Shown here: in pieces, positions 39,147 to 47,499 of the stretch | How the letters are laid out: every line of letters starts with the position of its first letter | Numbering within the stretch: position 1 is the first letter of the stretch | Origin: Alphaproteobacteria bacterium | GTDB taxonomy: Bacteria > Pseudomonadota > Alphaproteobacteria > Micropepsales > Micropepsaceae | DNA: 52,025 bases | NCBI GenBank assembly: GCA_947474565.1 | Contig: CANJIS010000017.1 | Location: 1 to 52,025, forward strand | Direction of reading: 5' to 3' | Made by a program: the position numbers and the translations under genes | Notes under the pieces: generated by a model | Databases searched by the model: none | Seen by the model: the letters and a program-made list of their open reading frames with translations, nothing else | Told to the model about the DNA's origin: nothing

Positions 39147-40709
39147 TTAATCTGCTGCTACGGGCGCACCACCGCCCGACTTCGCTTTGTGGCACATCCA
39201 AACCATGCCGATCAGAACCAGGCATATCCAGCCCGAGGCATAGAAGATGTCATCGGCCGCCAAGAGATACGCCTGCCCCACCATGGTGCGGGCGATGGAA
39301 GCCTGAGCGCCAAGCTCGGGCAGTCCCAACCGATGCAGATTGTCCACCGCACCGCGCAGCCATGGGCTGAAGATAGTCGCGTGATCGGCCATGCGGCTCT
39401 GGTGCAGCGCCTCGCGGCGATCCCACAGCGTCGTCACCACCGAAGCGGCAAAGCCGCCGGCGGTGATGCGGGCGAAATTGGAAAGGCCCGAGGCCGAAGG
39501 AATGCGCTGCGGCGGCACGCCATCCAGAAGAATGGTGATCATGGCCAGGAAGAAAGTCGCCATGGCGATGCCCTGCACCAGCAGCGGCAGCACGAAATGG
39601 AAGAAATCCGTCTGGGCGGTAAAGCCGGAGCGCATGAAATAAGACACGGCGAAGGCGACGAAGGCCACGGTGGCGATGATGCGGGCATCAACCCGCGACA
39701 TCATCCGCGCCGTAAACGGTGTCAGCATCACCGCGATAGCCCCGGTGGGCGCCGCCACCAGCCCCGCCCAGGTGGCGGTGTAGCCGACCTGCGTCTGCAA
39801 CCAGAGCGGCAGCAACAGCGTGTTGGCGAAGAACACGGCATAGCCCAGGCAGAAGACCAACGTGCCCAGCCAGAAATTGCGGTGCTTGAACAGCGACAGA
39901 TCGACGATGGGGTGTTCTTCGGTCAACTCCCAGATCAGGAAAGCGATAAAGCCGACCACGGCCACGATAGACAACACCACGATCTGGGTGGACGCGAACC
40001 AGTCCAGCTCCTTGCCGGTATCCAGCATCACTTGCAGCGCGCCAACCCAGACGATCAGCAAGCCCAGACCCACCGTATCAATCGGCAGCTTGCGCGTGGG
40101 CGTCTCGCGCGTCTTGAGCGCCTGCCAGCACAGATAGGACACGAACAACCCCACCGGCACATTGATCAGGAAGATCCAGCCCCAGTGATAATTGTCGGAA
40201 ATATAGCCGCCCAGAATGGGGCCGCAGATCGGCGCCACCAGGGTGGTGATGGACCAGATGCCCAGCGCGGTGGCGCGCTTGTTGGCGGCAAAAATGGAAA
40301 TCAGCAAAGCTTGCGAGCCGGGGATCATCGGACCCGACACGCCGCCTTGCAGCACGCGGAAGAAAATCAGCGACGGCAAGTCCCAGGCGATGCCGCATAG
40401 AAACGAAGCGGCGGTGAAAGCCAGCACAGAAAAGACAAAGGTCCGCACCACGCCATAGCGGCCCATCAGCCAGCCGGTCAGCGGCACGCCAATGCCGTTG
40501 GCCACGGCGAAGGCGGTGATGACCCAGGTGCCCTGGTTGGTGCTGGTGCCCAGATTGCCCGCGATGGTGGGCAAGGAGACATTGGCGATGGTGGAATCCA
40601 GCACCTGCATGAAGGTGCCCATCGCCAGCGTCAGCGCGGTGATCGCCAGCGCCCCGCCCGTCATGGGCGCAGGTTGGGGCGCGGTTTGTGCGGCACCCGG
40701 ATTGCTCAA
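39147..40709 (-). CDS. emrB: DHA2-family MFS multidrug efflux pump (EmrB-like)
   Basis: 520 residues with about 14 membrane helices. The DHA2 family motifs LDSTIANVSLPTIAGNLG near helix 1 and GWLMGRYGVVRTF (motif A) are present. The last ~15 residues are cytoplasmic. It works with an EmrA adaptor and a TolC-type channel to expel hydrophobic drugs. The start ATG overlaps the emrA stop by ATGA, so the pair is coupled. Last gene of the marR-tolC-emrA-emrB operon. Confidence 0.9.
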   Translation of the reverse strand: MSNPGAAQTAPQPAPMTGGALAITALTLAMGTFMQVLDSTIANVSLPTIAGNLGTSTNQGTWVITAFAVANGIGVPLTGWLMGRYGVVRTFVFSVLAFTAASFLCGIAWDLPSLIFFRVLQGGVSGPMIPGSQALLISIFAANKRATALGIWSITTLVAPICGPILGGYISDNYHWGWIFLINVPVGLFVSYLCWQALKTRETPTRKLPIDTVGLGLLIVWVGALQVMLDTGKELDWFASTQIVVLSIVAVVGFIAFLIWELTEEHPIVDLSLFKHRNFWLGTLVFCLGYAVFFANTLLLPLWLQTQVGYTATWAGLVAAPTGAIAVMLTPFTARMMSRVDARIIATVAFVAFAVSYFMRSGFTAQTDFFHFVLPLLVQGIAMATFFLAMITILLDGVPPQRIPSASGLSNFARITAGGFAASVVTTLWDRREALHQSRMADHATIFSPWLRGAVDNLHRLGLPELGAQASIARTMVGQAYLLAADDIFYASGWICLVLIGMVWMCHKAKSGGGAPVAAD

Positions 40710-41854
40710 CGGCGAGCTCCGCTGTTCGCCGCCACAATCTTGGCAATCAAGGCATCAACCTCGGCGCTGGTGTCTTCACCGGTATTGGCCGTCATGACGC
40801 CATTACCGATCTTGTCGGTCACCATCGGGCCGGAGGTGTCGCGGATATTCACCGAAGCCGCCACCGACAGACCCACCCGCAGCGGATGATCCGCCAGCTC
40901 CTTGGGGTCCAGCGCGATGCGCACCGGTACGCGCTGCACGATCTTGATCCAGTTGCCCGACGCATTCTGGGGCGGCAGCAAAGCAAAGGCGCTGCCCGAT
41001 CCCGCACCCAACCCTTCGATACGGCCGTGATAGACCACGCTACCGCCATAAATATCGGCGGTCACCGTCACCGGCTGGCCGATGCGCATATCCTGCAGCT
41101 GCACTTCCTTGAAGTTGGCGTCGATCCAGACATTGTTCAAAGGCACCACCGCCATCAGCGGCGTTCCGGCGCCAACCTGCTGGCCAACCTGCACCGTGCG
41201 CTGGGCGATCACGCCATCCACCGGCGCGATCAGGCGCATATGGCCCTTGGCGATGGCGGCGGTGCGAAGCTGGGCTTCGGCCGCCAGCACATCGGGATTG
41301 TTGGCGATATCGGTGCCTTCGACAGGGGACAGAGAATGCTCCAGCCCGCTGCGCGCGGCGCTGACTTGCGCCTCAGCCGCTGCCACCGCCTGCCGGGCGT
41401 GAGACAATTCTTCACCCGACACCGCGCCTGCGGTCGCGCCCTGGCGGCGCTGAAAGTCGGACTGCGCCTGGGCCAACACCACCTGGGCCTGGGCCAGTTG
41501 CGCGCGATAGGTATCGCCGCCGGAGAAGGCGCCGCGAACGCTGCGCACCACCCGCGCCAGATTGGCTTGCGCGGCGGCCATGTTCACATCGGCGACAGCG
41601 GGGTCCATTTCGATCAGAAGCTGGCCGCGTTTCACCGTCTGGGTGTTGTCGGCATGCAGCGCCATCACCGTGGCCGGCTCGCGGCTGGTCACCGCCACGA
41701 TATTGCCGGCGACATAGGCATCGTCGGTGCTTTCAAAGAAGCGGGCGGAAAGAAACCAGTAAGCGCCATACGCGATGGCGGCGACAAGAACCACCAGCCC
41801 GAGAATGGCAAAGCCGCGGCGGCGATTGTTATTGGGGGAAGCTGCATCGCTCAT
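40706..41854 (-). CDS. emrA: HlyD/EmrA-type membrane fusion protein
   Basis: 382 residues from the ATG at 41854. One N-terminal membrane span (FAILGLVVLVAAIAYGAYWF, ~15-34), then a biotinyl-lipoyl-like half, coiled-coil helices (QAQVVLAQAQSDFQRR) and the barrel-sandwich part PVDGVIAQRTVQVGQQVGAG. It bridges the inner-membrane EmrB and the outer-membrane channel. It begins 1 bp after the stop of the outer-membrane channel gene and overlaps emrB by 4 bp. Confidence 0.92.
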   Translation of the reverse strand: MSDAASPNNNRRRGFAILGLVVLVAAIAYGAYWFLSARFFESTDDAYVAGNIVAVTSREPATVMALHADNTQTVKRGQLLIEMDPAVADVNMAAAQANLARVVRSVRGAFSGGDTYRAQLAQAQVVLAQAQSDFQRRQGATAGAVSGEELSHARQAVAAAEAQVSAARSGLEHSLSPVEGTDIANNPDVLAAEAQLRTAAIAKGHMRLIAPVDGVIAQRTVQVGQQVGAGTPLMAVVPLNNVWIDANFKEVQLQDMRIGQPVTVTADIYGGSVVYHGRIEGLGAGSGSAFALLPPQNASGNWIKIVQRVPVRIALDPKELADHPLRVGLSVAASVNIRDTSGPMVTDKIGNGVMTANTGEDTSAEVDALIAKIVAANSGARR

Positions 41855-41855
41855 A

Positions 41856-43274
41856 TCAATTGTCCAGTTTGGCAATGGTTGTATTGGAAGAATCGAATCC
41901 GCCGCCGACCGACAGCAGCAACGTGACGCGCTGGGTGGCGGCCTGCGCCACCAGCCCGGCCATTTGCTGGCGGGCGGTCAGCAAAGTGGCCTCGGCGGTC
42001 AGCATGGGGATCTGGCCGGAAAGACCGTCCTTGTAGCGTTCCTCGGCGAGACGAAAGGCGCGCGCGGCGCTATCCAGTGCGTCTTGCTGATCTTTGCGCT
42101 GCGCCCCCAGGCTTTTGACTTGCGTCATGGCGTCGGCGGTCTGTTTCACTGCATTCAGCACCGCGCCGTTATAATCGGCGACGGCGGCATCAAGCCCGGC
42201 GGTGGCCCCGGCATACTGGGCGCGGATTTTTCCGGCATCGAAGATCGGCAGATGAATCGCCGGACCTGCGCCCACCGTCAGGGAATCCCCGGTCAGCAGA
42301 CGCGAAAGACCGATGGCCTGGAAACTGACCACCGCCGCCAGATTGATGTTGGGATAAAAATCGGCATGCGCCGCTTCGCGTCCCCTGGCCGCCGCATCTA
42401 TGCGCTGACGTGCCGCCAGAATATCGGGGCGGCGGGCCAGAAGATCGGCCGGCAGTTCGGTGGGCAATGGCAAAGCCGCATCCAGATCGGGCGTGGGGCG
42501 GACAATCTCGCCGTAAAGATTTGCACCCTCGCCCGCCAGCGCCGCAACGGCATGCACGCCCATCTCGCGTTGGGCGGCGTAACGCTGCTGATCCAACTTG
42601 GCCAGCGCCACCAGCGCCTTGGCCTGTTCGACGGAAGACCCGTTTTCCAATCCCGCTTCAAACCGGCTTTGGGTGAGATTCAGAATCTCCTGCCGCTCGG
42701 CCAGGGTCTGATCGGCGATATCGCCATTCACCCAGGCGAGATACAGGTTGATGTAGGTCTGGGCGAATGCGCCCGACAGCGCCAGCCGTGCCGCCTGGGC
42801 ATCCAGCATGGCCGCGTTGGTGTTGCTGCCCGCCTGCTCGATCAGCGCTTTCTGCTTGCCCCAGAAATCCAGATTCCAGGACAGGTTGGCGCCAACCTGG
42901 CCGAACCAGCGCCAGGTGCCGCCATAAGGCGGCGGGATGATGTAATTCTTGGAAAGCAGCGTGCGCTGCTCTGACCCATCCAGCGTGACTTGCGGCAACT
43001 CGCTGGTCTCAGCCACGGCATATTGCGATTGCGCCGCCCGGATGCGCGCCAGCGCCCCGGCCAGTGTGGGATTGTCCGCGACCAGACGCACGGCCAACCG
43101 GTCGATCTGGGGATCGCGGAAAGCGGTCCACCATTGATCGGCGAACTGCGGCGCGGCGGGCCCCGAAAGGCCGAGATTGGCCGCCTCAACCTGCTTCAGT
43201 TGCGGCGTGGTGGTGGGCGACGCGACACAGGCAGTCAGCAGCAGCGCGGCAGCAAGCGGGAGCAGTTTCTTCAT
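41856..43274 (-). CDS. NodT/TolC-type outer-membrane efflux lipoprotein
   Basis: 472 residues. A lipoprotein signal LLLTAC (Cys16) is followed by the two repeats of the outer-membrane efflux protein fold, with coiled-coil stretches (QTLAERQEILNLTQSRFEAG and its second-half counterpart). NodT-family features are ADQWWTAFRDPQIDRL near the N-terminus and RRPDILAARQRIDAA in the middle. It supplies the outer-membrane duct for EmrAB. The start overlaps the marR stop by 4 bp (ATGA), so all four genes are coupled. Confidence 0.9.
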   Translation of the reverse strand: MKKLLPLAAALLLTACVASPTTTPQLKQVEAANLGLSGPAAPQFADQWWTAFRDPQIDRLAVRLVADNPTLAGALARIRAAQSQYAVAETSELPQVTLDGSEQRTLLSKNYIIPPPYGGTWRWFGQVGANLSWNLDFWGKQKALIEQAGSNTNAAMLDAQAARLALSGAFAQTYINLYLAWVNGDIADQTLAERQEILNLTQSRFEAGLENGSSVEQAKALVALAKLDQQRYAAQREMGVHAVAALAGEGANLYGEIVRPTPDLDAALPLPTELPADLLARRPDILAARQRIDAAARGREAAHADFYPNINLAAVVSFQAIGLSRLLTGDSLTVGAGPAIHLPIFDAGKIRAQYAGATAGLDAAVADYNGAVLNAVKQTADAMTQVKSLGAQRKDQQDALDSAARAFRLAEERYKDGLSGQIPMLTAEATLLTARQQMAGLVAQAATQRVTLLLSVGGGFDSSNTTIAKLDN

Positions 43275-43807
43275 GATGCTTTTTTCCTTACCGCTTCCCT
43301 TTTGGCCGGAATGATCGGCTTGTCTGACATGTGCAGTTTGGCGGAGCCGCGTTGGCTGCCTTCGGTTGCGATCACCAGCTTGGTGAGCAGCGCAATCAGC
43401 GTGTCCACTTCGCCGTGGCTGAAGCCAACCAGCAGCGTGTTCCAGAAATTCATCACGTCCGGCGCCAGCGCCTCGACGACAGAACGGCCTTTTGCCGTCA
43501 GCGCCAGCTTGACGCTGCGGCGGTCTTTTTCACTGCGGGCGCGGGTGACATAGCCACGCTCCACCATCTGGTCGATCAGCCGGGTGAGCGAGCCGCCGTC
43601 ATGGCAGATATTATGCGCCAGATCGCCGGCGGTGGTGATCTGGCCGTCATACAGCGCCACCAGGGTGGTCCATTGCGAGAAGGTCAGTTCGCGGTCCTGG
43701 AACATGGCTTCCAGTTGCGGCAGCACGCGGTTCATCGACATGCGCATCAGGTAACCGACCGAGCGCTTCATCGCGTAGTTGCCGGGCTTGTAATAGGGCT
43801 TTGGCAT
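43271..43807 (-). CDS. MarR-family transcriptional regulator
   Basis: 178 residues from the ATG at 43807, preceded by GGAGGGAGTGGGG; longer in-frame sequence from 43864 overlaps the probable operator. The winged helix is visible: LTFSQWTTLVALYDGQ, TAGDLAHNICHDGGSLTRLIDQMVERGYV, RARSEKDRRSVKLALTAKG. The last ~30 residues are a basic tail. As first gene of an efflux operon it is likely an autorepressor released by a substrate of the pump, the EmrR pattern. Confidence 0.9.
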   Translation of the reverse strand: MPKPYYKPGNYAMKRSVGYLMRMSMNRVLPQLEAMFQDRELTFSQWTTLVALYDGQITTAGDLAHNICHDGGSLTRLIDQMVERGYVTRARSEKDRRSVKLALTAKGRSVVEALAPDVMNFWNTLLVGFSHGEVDTLIALLTKLVIATEGSQRGSAKLHMSDKPIIPAKREAVRKKAS

Positions 43808-43841
43808 ATCCCCACTCCCTCCAGGGTCAAACACTGCTTCA

Positions 43842-43860
43842 GCAATATTTGCCTGGGCAA
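43842..43860. promoter_or_regulatory. possible MarR operator
   Basis: Two overlapping palindromes, GCAATATTTGC (43842-43852) and TTGCCTGGGCAA (43849-43860), about 40 bp upstream of the marR ATG. Position and symmetry suit an autoregulatory site; not proven. Confidence 0.4.
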
Positions 43861-43940
43861 GCATATAGACCGGTGGCCGGGACGGCGCAACCGGGCTTTT
43901 GCGCCTTGTCAGCTCTGCGCAAATCGCAGATGAAAGCCCT

Positions 43941-44195
43941 ATGGCGGCTTTTGTTTATGTCCTGATGACGCGCAATCCCGGTGGCCGGACAATCACTTAT
44001 GTCGGCTGGACGCTCGACCTCGACCGAAGGCTGGCCGAACATAATGGGCTGGGCACGCGCGGCGCCAAATCAACCCGGGCGCGCAACTGGGCGTTGATCT
44101 ATGCCGAAAAGCACCGCACCCGCAAAGGCGCCATGAAGCGGGAATTCAAACTGAAGCACGACAAAAGCTTCCGGGCGCGATTGCGCGCGGGATAG
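43941..44195 (+). CDS. GIY-YIG nuclease family protein
   Basis: 84 residues, the small YhbQ-like type. The GIY-YIG motif appears as VYVLMT...TYVGWTLDLDRRLAEHN, with the conserved Arg of the second strand and RNWALIYAEKHRTRKGAMKREFKLK completing the domain. Such short proteins are structure-specific DNA nucleases or repair factors in other species, but this one has no other domain. It is divergent from marR and followed 51 bp later by the MBL-rhodanese gene. Confidence 0.85.
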   Translation: MAAFVYVLMTRNPGGRTITYVGWTLDLDRRLAEHNGLGTRGAKSTRARNWALIYAEKHRTRKGAMKREFKLKHDKSFRARLRAG

Positions 44196-44246
44196 CGGCC
44201 CCTGCCCTTTTCTGGCAGTCTTTTTAATTTGTGGCGGGGGCCGCAC

Positions 44247-45278
44247 ATGATTTTCGAACAGATCGCCAGCGGCGGTTGCCAGTCTTATTTGCTTGGCTGC
44301 GCCGATAGCCATGCCGCCATTGTGATCGATCCCAACCAGCTACAGACCGATTATTATCTGGGCCTGGCGGCGCGCGATTCCATACGCATCCGCTATGTCC
44401 TCGACACCCATACCCATGCCGATCATTTCTCGGCGGCGAAGGAATTGGGCCGCGCCTTGGGCGTGCCGGTGGTGACCCACCGCCTGTCGCCCGCGCCCTA
44501 TGCCGATTTCCGGCTGGCCGATGGCGAAATATTGAAGGTGGGAAATCTGCGGCTGAAGGCGCTGCACACGCCCGGCCACACCAAGGATTCCATGTGCGTG
44601 GTGATGGAAGACCGCGTTTTCACCGGCGACACGCTGTTGATCGGGGCCACCGGCCGCACCGACCTGCCCACCGGCGATCCGGATGCCTTGTATGACAGCC
44701 TGTTCAACACATTGTTGAAGCTGGACCCTGCGCTGAAGGTCTATCCCGCCCACGACTATAAAGGCCGCAGCCATTCCACCATCGGCGATGAAATCGCCAC
44801 CAATCCCCGCCTGCAGAAGCGCGAGCGGGCCGAGTTCATCGACATGATGACCCACCTCAATCTGGCCGCGCCCACCCATCTGACCGAGGCGCTGCGCACC
44901 AATATGAGCGGCGGACGCACCATCGCCCAGCTTCTGTCGGATGCGGCGGCGCATGTGCCCTTTGTCGCCATGGGCGAGTTGGCGGAGCGGGTGAAGAAAA
45001 ACGATCTCGGCCTGGTGCTGCTGGATGTGCGGGAGAAAGATGCGTTCGCCGCCGGGCACATTCCGGGGGCCCAGCATCTGCCGCGCGGCCAGCTGGAGTT
45101 GCGGGTGAACAAGGAATTGCCCGACCCCACGCAGCGCATTCTGGTGTGCTGCGAGTTCGGGCAGATTTCCACCCTGGCGGCGGCGACGCTGCGCGAGTTG
45201 GGCTATGGCCAGGCAGCGGCGCTGGATGGCGGCGTCAAGGCGTGGCGCGACAGCGGCTTGCCGGTCAATGCGCTTTAA
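44247..45278 (+). CDS. persulfide dioxygenase-like MBL/rhodanese fusion
   Basis: 343 residues. Residues 1-~225 are an ETHE1/glyoxalase II-type metallo-beta-lactamase with iron motif THTHADH (54-60), and GHT, GDT and the AHDYKG His region. Residues ~245-343 are a rhodanese with LLDVREKDAFAAGHIPGA and the active-site loop CCEFGQIS near 300, where the second Cys is in the usual place. ETHE1 enzymes oxidise glutathione persulfide to sulfite; a fused rhodanese can pass sulfane sulfur to thiosulfate. Its gene is convergent with the desaturase gene, overlapping by 4 bp. Confidence 0.87.
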   Translation: MIFEQIASGGCQSYLLGCADSHAAIVIDPNQLQTDYYLGLAARDSIRIRYVLDTHTHADHFSAAKELGRALGVPVVTHRLSPAPYADFRLADGEILKVGNLRLKALHTPGHTKDSMCVVMEDRVFTGDTLLIGATGRTDLPTGDPDALYDSLFNTLLKLDPALKVYPAHDYKGRSHSTIGDEIATNPRLQKRERAEFIDMMTHLNLAAPTHLTEALRTNMSGGRTIAQLLSDAAAHVPFVAMGELAERVKKNDLGLVLLDVREKDAFAAGHIPGAQHLPRGQLELRVNKELPDPTQRILVCCEFGQISTLAAATLRELGYGQAAALDGGVKAWRDSGLPVNAL

Positions 45279-46345
45279 GGAGTCTTTTCGCTAGGCGACA
45301 GCGTGCGGCGGCCAATGAGGCCTTTGAAGAAATCGAAATAGTCGCGCATCAAATCGGGCATCACCCAGAAGCCATGGCGGTATTGCGTGTCCACGCCGAT
45401 GGGCATGTCCGCATGCGCCTTGCCGCCCCAGCCGCCGAACAGATGATCCCAGATCGGGGCCATGCTGAAATGACCGGTGGGGGTGCTCATATCCAGCTTG
45501 TGATGCAGGCGGTGATGCAGCGGCGATTGGATCAGATAACGCCCGACCCAGCCGAAATCGGAATCGATGCGCGAATGGATGACATAGCCCAGCGCGATGG
45601 TGGCGGCGTTGACATATATCATCGCTTCCGGCGACGCGCCCAGCACCGCCATGGGAATATTCAGGAAAAACAGGCCGACAAAACCGGCGGGATGAATACG
45701 CTCAGCATTCACCACCGACATTTCATCGGCGGAGTGATGATAACGGTGCAGCGGCCAGAACCAGGGCAGATGACCAACGCGATGCGCCCAGTAATCGAAG
45801 AAGCTGTAGACGTAGAAATAGAGCACCACCTGAACCGCCAGCGGCAGGGCCGCGGCACTGATAGAAAAGCCAGTATGGGCGGCAAGCCAGGCCTGAATGG
45901 CCTCGCCGGAAACGATGGACAGGCCCAGCATCATCAACCGGGCCAGTTGGCCGGTCAGATGCGCCTGGTCCATCAGCAGAAAGGCGATATCGGTTTTGAT
46001 GCTGGGGGTCAGCGCGAACAGGATCTGGTGCAGCGAGCTTTTCTTCCAGCCCACCATCACCACTTCCAGCCAGAAGACAGACGGCAGGATCAGCAGCAGC
46101 AGACCGGCGTTGCTGAATATCTTGTTGTGAATGTCGTGCAGGGCGACGGCGTGGCCCGCTAGCTGCCAGGAAAACTGATCCGGCACGAAGGTTAAGACCA
46201 CCCAGGCGGCGGCGCCCAGAAGCGCCAGCCAGGCGATGAAGCCGAGCACGATCCCGGCACGCTGCCAGACAAGGCGATTGGCCGTCTGTCCCGCTTTGGG
46301 ACCGGCAGTTAAGGAAAGGCCGAAATTGGCGGTTATCTGTTCCAT
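45275..46345 (-). CDS. sterol desaturase/fatty acid hydroxylase family membrane protein
   Basis: 356 residues from the ATG at 46345. Several membrane helices surround the three histidine clusters of the family: HRVGH, HRYHHS and HHRLHH (C-terminal half), which hold a di-iron centre. Eukaryotic relatives act on sterols; bacterial ones hydroxylate or desaturate lipids such as hopanoids, carotenoids or ornithine lipids. The substrate cannot be told here. It ends in a 4-bp convergent overlap with the MBL-rhodanese gene and begins 65 bp after nrdB. Confidence 0.85.
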   Translation of the reverse strand: MEQITANFGLSLTAGPKAGQTANRLVWQRAGIVLGFIAWLALLGAAAWVVLTFVPDQFSWQLAGHAVALHDIHNKIFSNAGLLLLILPSVFWLEVVMVGWKKSSLHQILFALTPSIKTDIAFLLMDQAHLTGQLARLMMLGLSIVSGEAIQAWLAAHTGFSISAAALPLAVQVVLYFYVYSFFDYWAHRVGHLPWFWPLHRYHHSADEMSVVNAERIHPAGFVGLFFLNIPMAVLGASPEAMIYVNAATIALGYVIHSRIDSDFGWVGRYLIQSPLHHRLHHKLDMSTPTGHFSMAPIWDHLFGGWGGKAHADMPIGVDTQYRHGFWVMPDLMRDYFDFFKGLIGRRTLSPSEKTP

Positions 46346-46410
46346 GACATGACGCTTCAACGTGGGGCCAAACCCACGTTTCAGGGATCATGCCAGATGG
46401 GTTACGCCGC

Positions 46411-47499
46411 CTACTCGGCAGCTTCTTTCTTGCGCTTGTCGAAGTTGGACCAAACGCCCGCGTCACCATCCCAAGAGCCAGTCGTCGCGCCCTTGGAATA
46501 TTCGGTGGCGCGCTGCTCGAAGAAGTTGGCGTGCTCGACACCATTCAGGATTTCCACCAGCCAGGGCAGCGGATGCGGCTTGACCTGCTTGTAGCCGGAT
46601 TCCTGTTCCACGAAATTGCCGAACACCGGTGGCAGGCGCAGCTGGGTCAGGCGCCAATCGGCGATGTAGCGGACATAGGATTTGATGTCGGCGGGCTTCA
46701 TGCCTTGCACATCGCCCAGGCTGAAGGCCAGATCGACAAAGCCCTCTTCCAGCCCGACCATAGTCTTGGCGACATCCATGATGTCGTCGCGCACACCCTT
46801 GGTCACGCAGCCGGTCTCATCATTCCAGGCGTGATAAAGCTTGGTGATGCCTTCGCAATGCAGACTTTCATCGCGCACCGACCAGGACACGATCTGCCCC
46901 ATGCCGTTCATCTTGTTGTGGCGCGGGAAATTCAGAAGCATGGCAAAGCTGGCGAACAGCGACATGCCTTCGGTGAAGGCGCCGAACATGGCCAGCGTAC
47001 GCGCCACGTCGGCGCAGGTGCCGACGCCGAAGGTATGCATGTAGTCGGCCTTGGCTTTCAGCTCGGCATAATCGCGGAAAGCTTCGAATTCGGTCTGGGG
47101 CATGCCCAGCGTCTTCAGGATCAGCGCATAGGCGTCGATATGCACCGTCTCCATGTTCGTGAAGGCGGCCATCATCATCTGCACTTCCAGCGGCTGGAAG
47201 ATGGGGATGTAGCGCTTGAGGTAATTGTCGCCCACTTCCACGTCGCTTTGCGTGAAGAAGCGGAAGATGTGGGTCAGAAGGCCTTTTTCGGCGTCATTGA
47301 GCCGGCCCGACTGCCAATCCTTGATGTCGGCGCCCAGCGGCACTTCTTCGCCCATCCAATGGGTCTGCTGCTGGCGCTTCCAGCATTCATAGGCCCAGGG
47401 ATAGCGGTTGATGTCATAGGTGCCGCTGGAATTGAGCAGCCCGATGCTGCCCTTCCCGATCAAATCTTTGGGGTCAATTTTTCCAAAGTCTACTGACAT
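46411..47499 (-). CDS. nrdB: ribonucleotide reductase class Ia, beta subunit
   Basis: 362 residues from the ATG at 47499; a GTG three codons earlier is the alternative. The metal and radical residues are intact: D86, E117, H120 and the radical Tyr124 in METVHIDAYALIL, spaced as in E. coli (D84, E115, H118, Y122). This is a normal Tyr-radical class Ia protein, not the Phe-substituted class Ic. It overlaps the nrdA stop by 10 bp, so the two are coupled. It makes dNTPs for replication with NrdA. Confidence 0.95.
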   Translation of the reverse strand: MSVDFGKIDPKDLIGKGSIGLLNSSGTYDINRYPWAYECWKRQQQTHWMGEEVPLGADIKDWQSGRLNDAEKGLLTHIFRFFTQSDVEVGDNYLKRYIPIFQPLEVQMMMAAFTNMETVHIDAYALILKTLGMPQTEFEAFRDYAELKAKADYMHTFGVGTCADVARTLAMFGAFTEGMSLFASFAMLLNFPRHNKMNGMGQIVSWSVRDESLHCEGITKLYHAWNDETGCVTKGVRDDIMDVAKTMVGLEEGFVDLAFSLGDVQGMKPADIKSYVRYIADWRLTQLRLPPVFGNFVEQESGYKQVKPHPLPWLVEILNGVEHANFFEQRATEYSKGATTGSWDGDAGVWSNFDKRKKEAAE

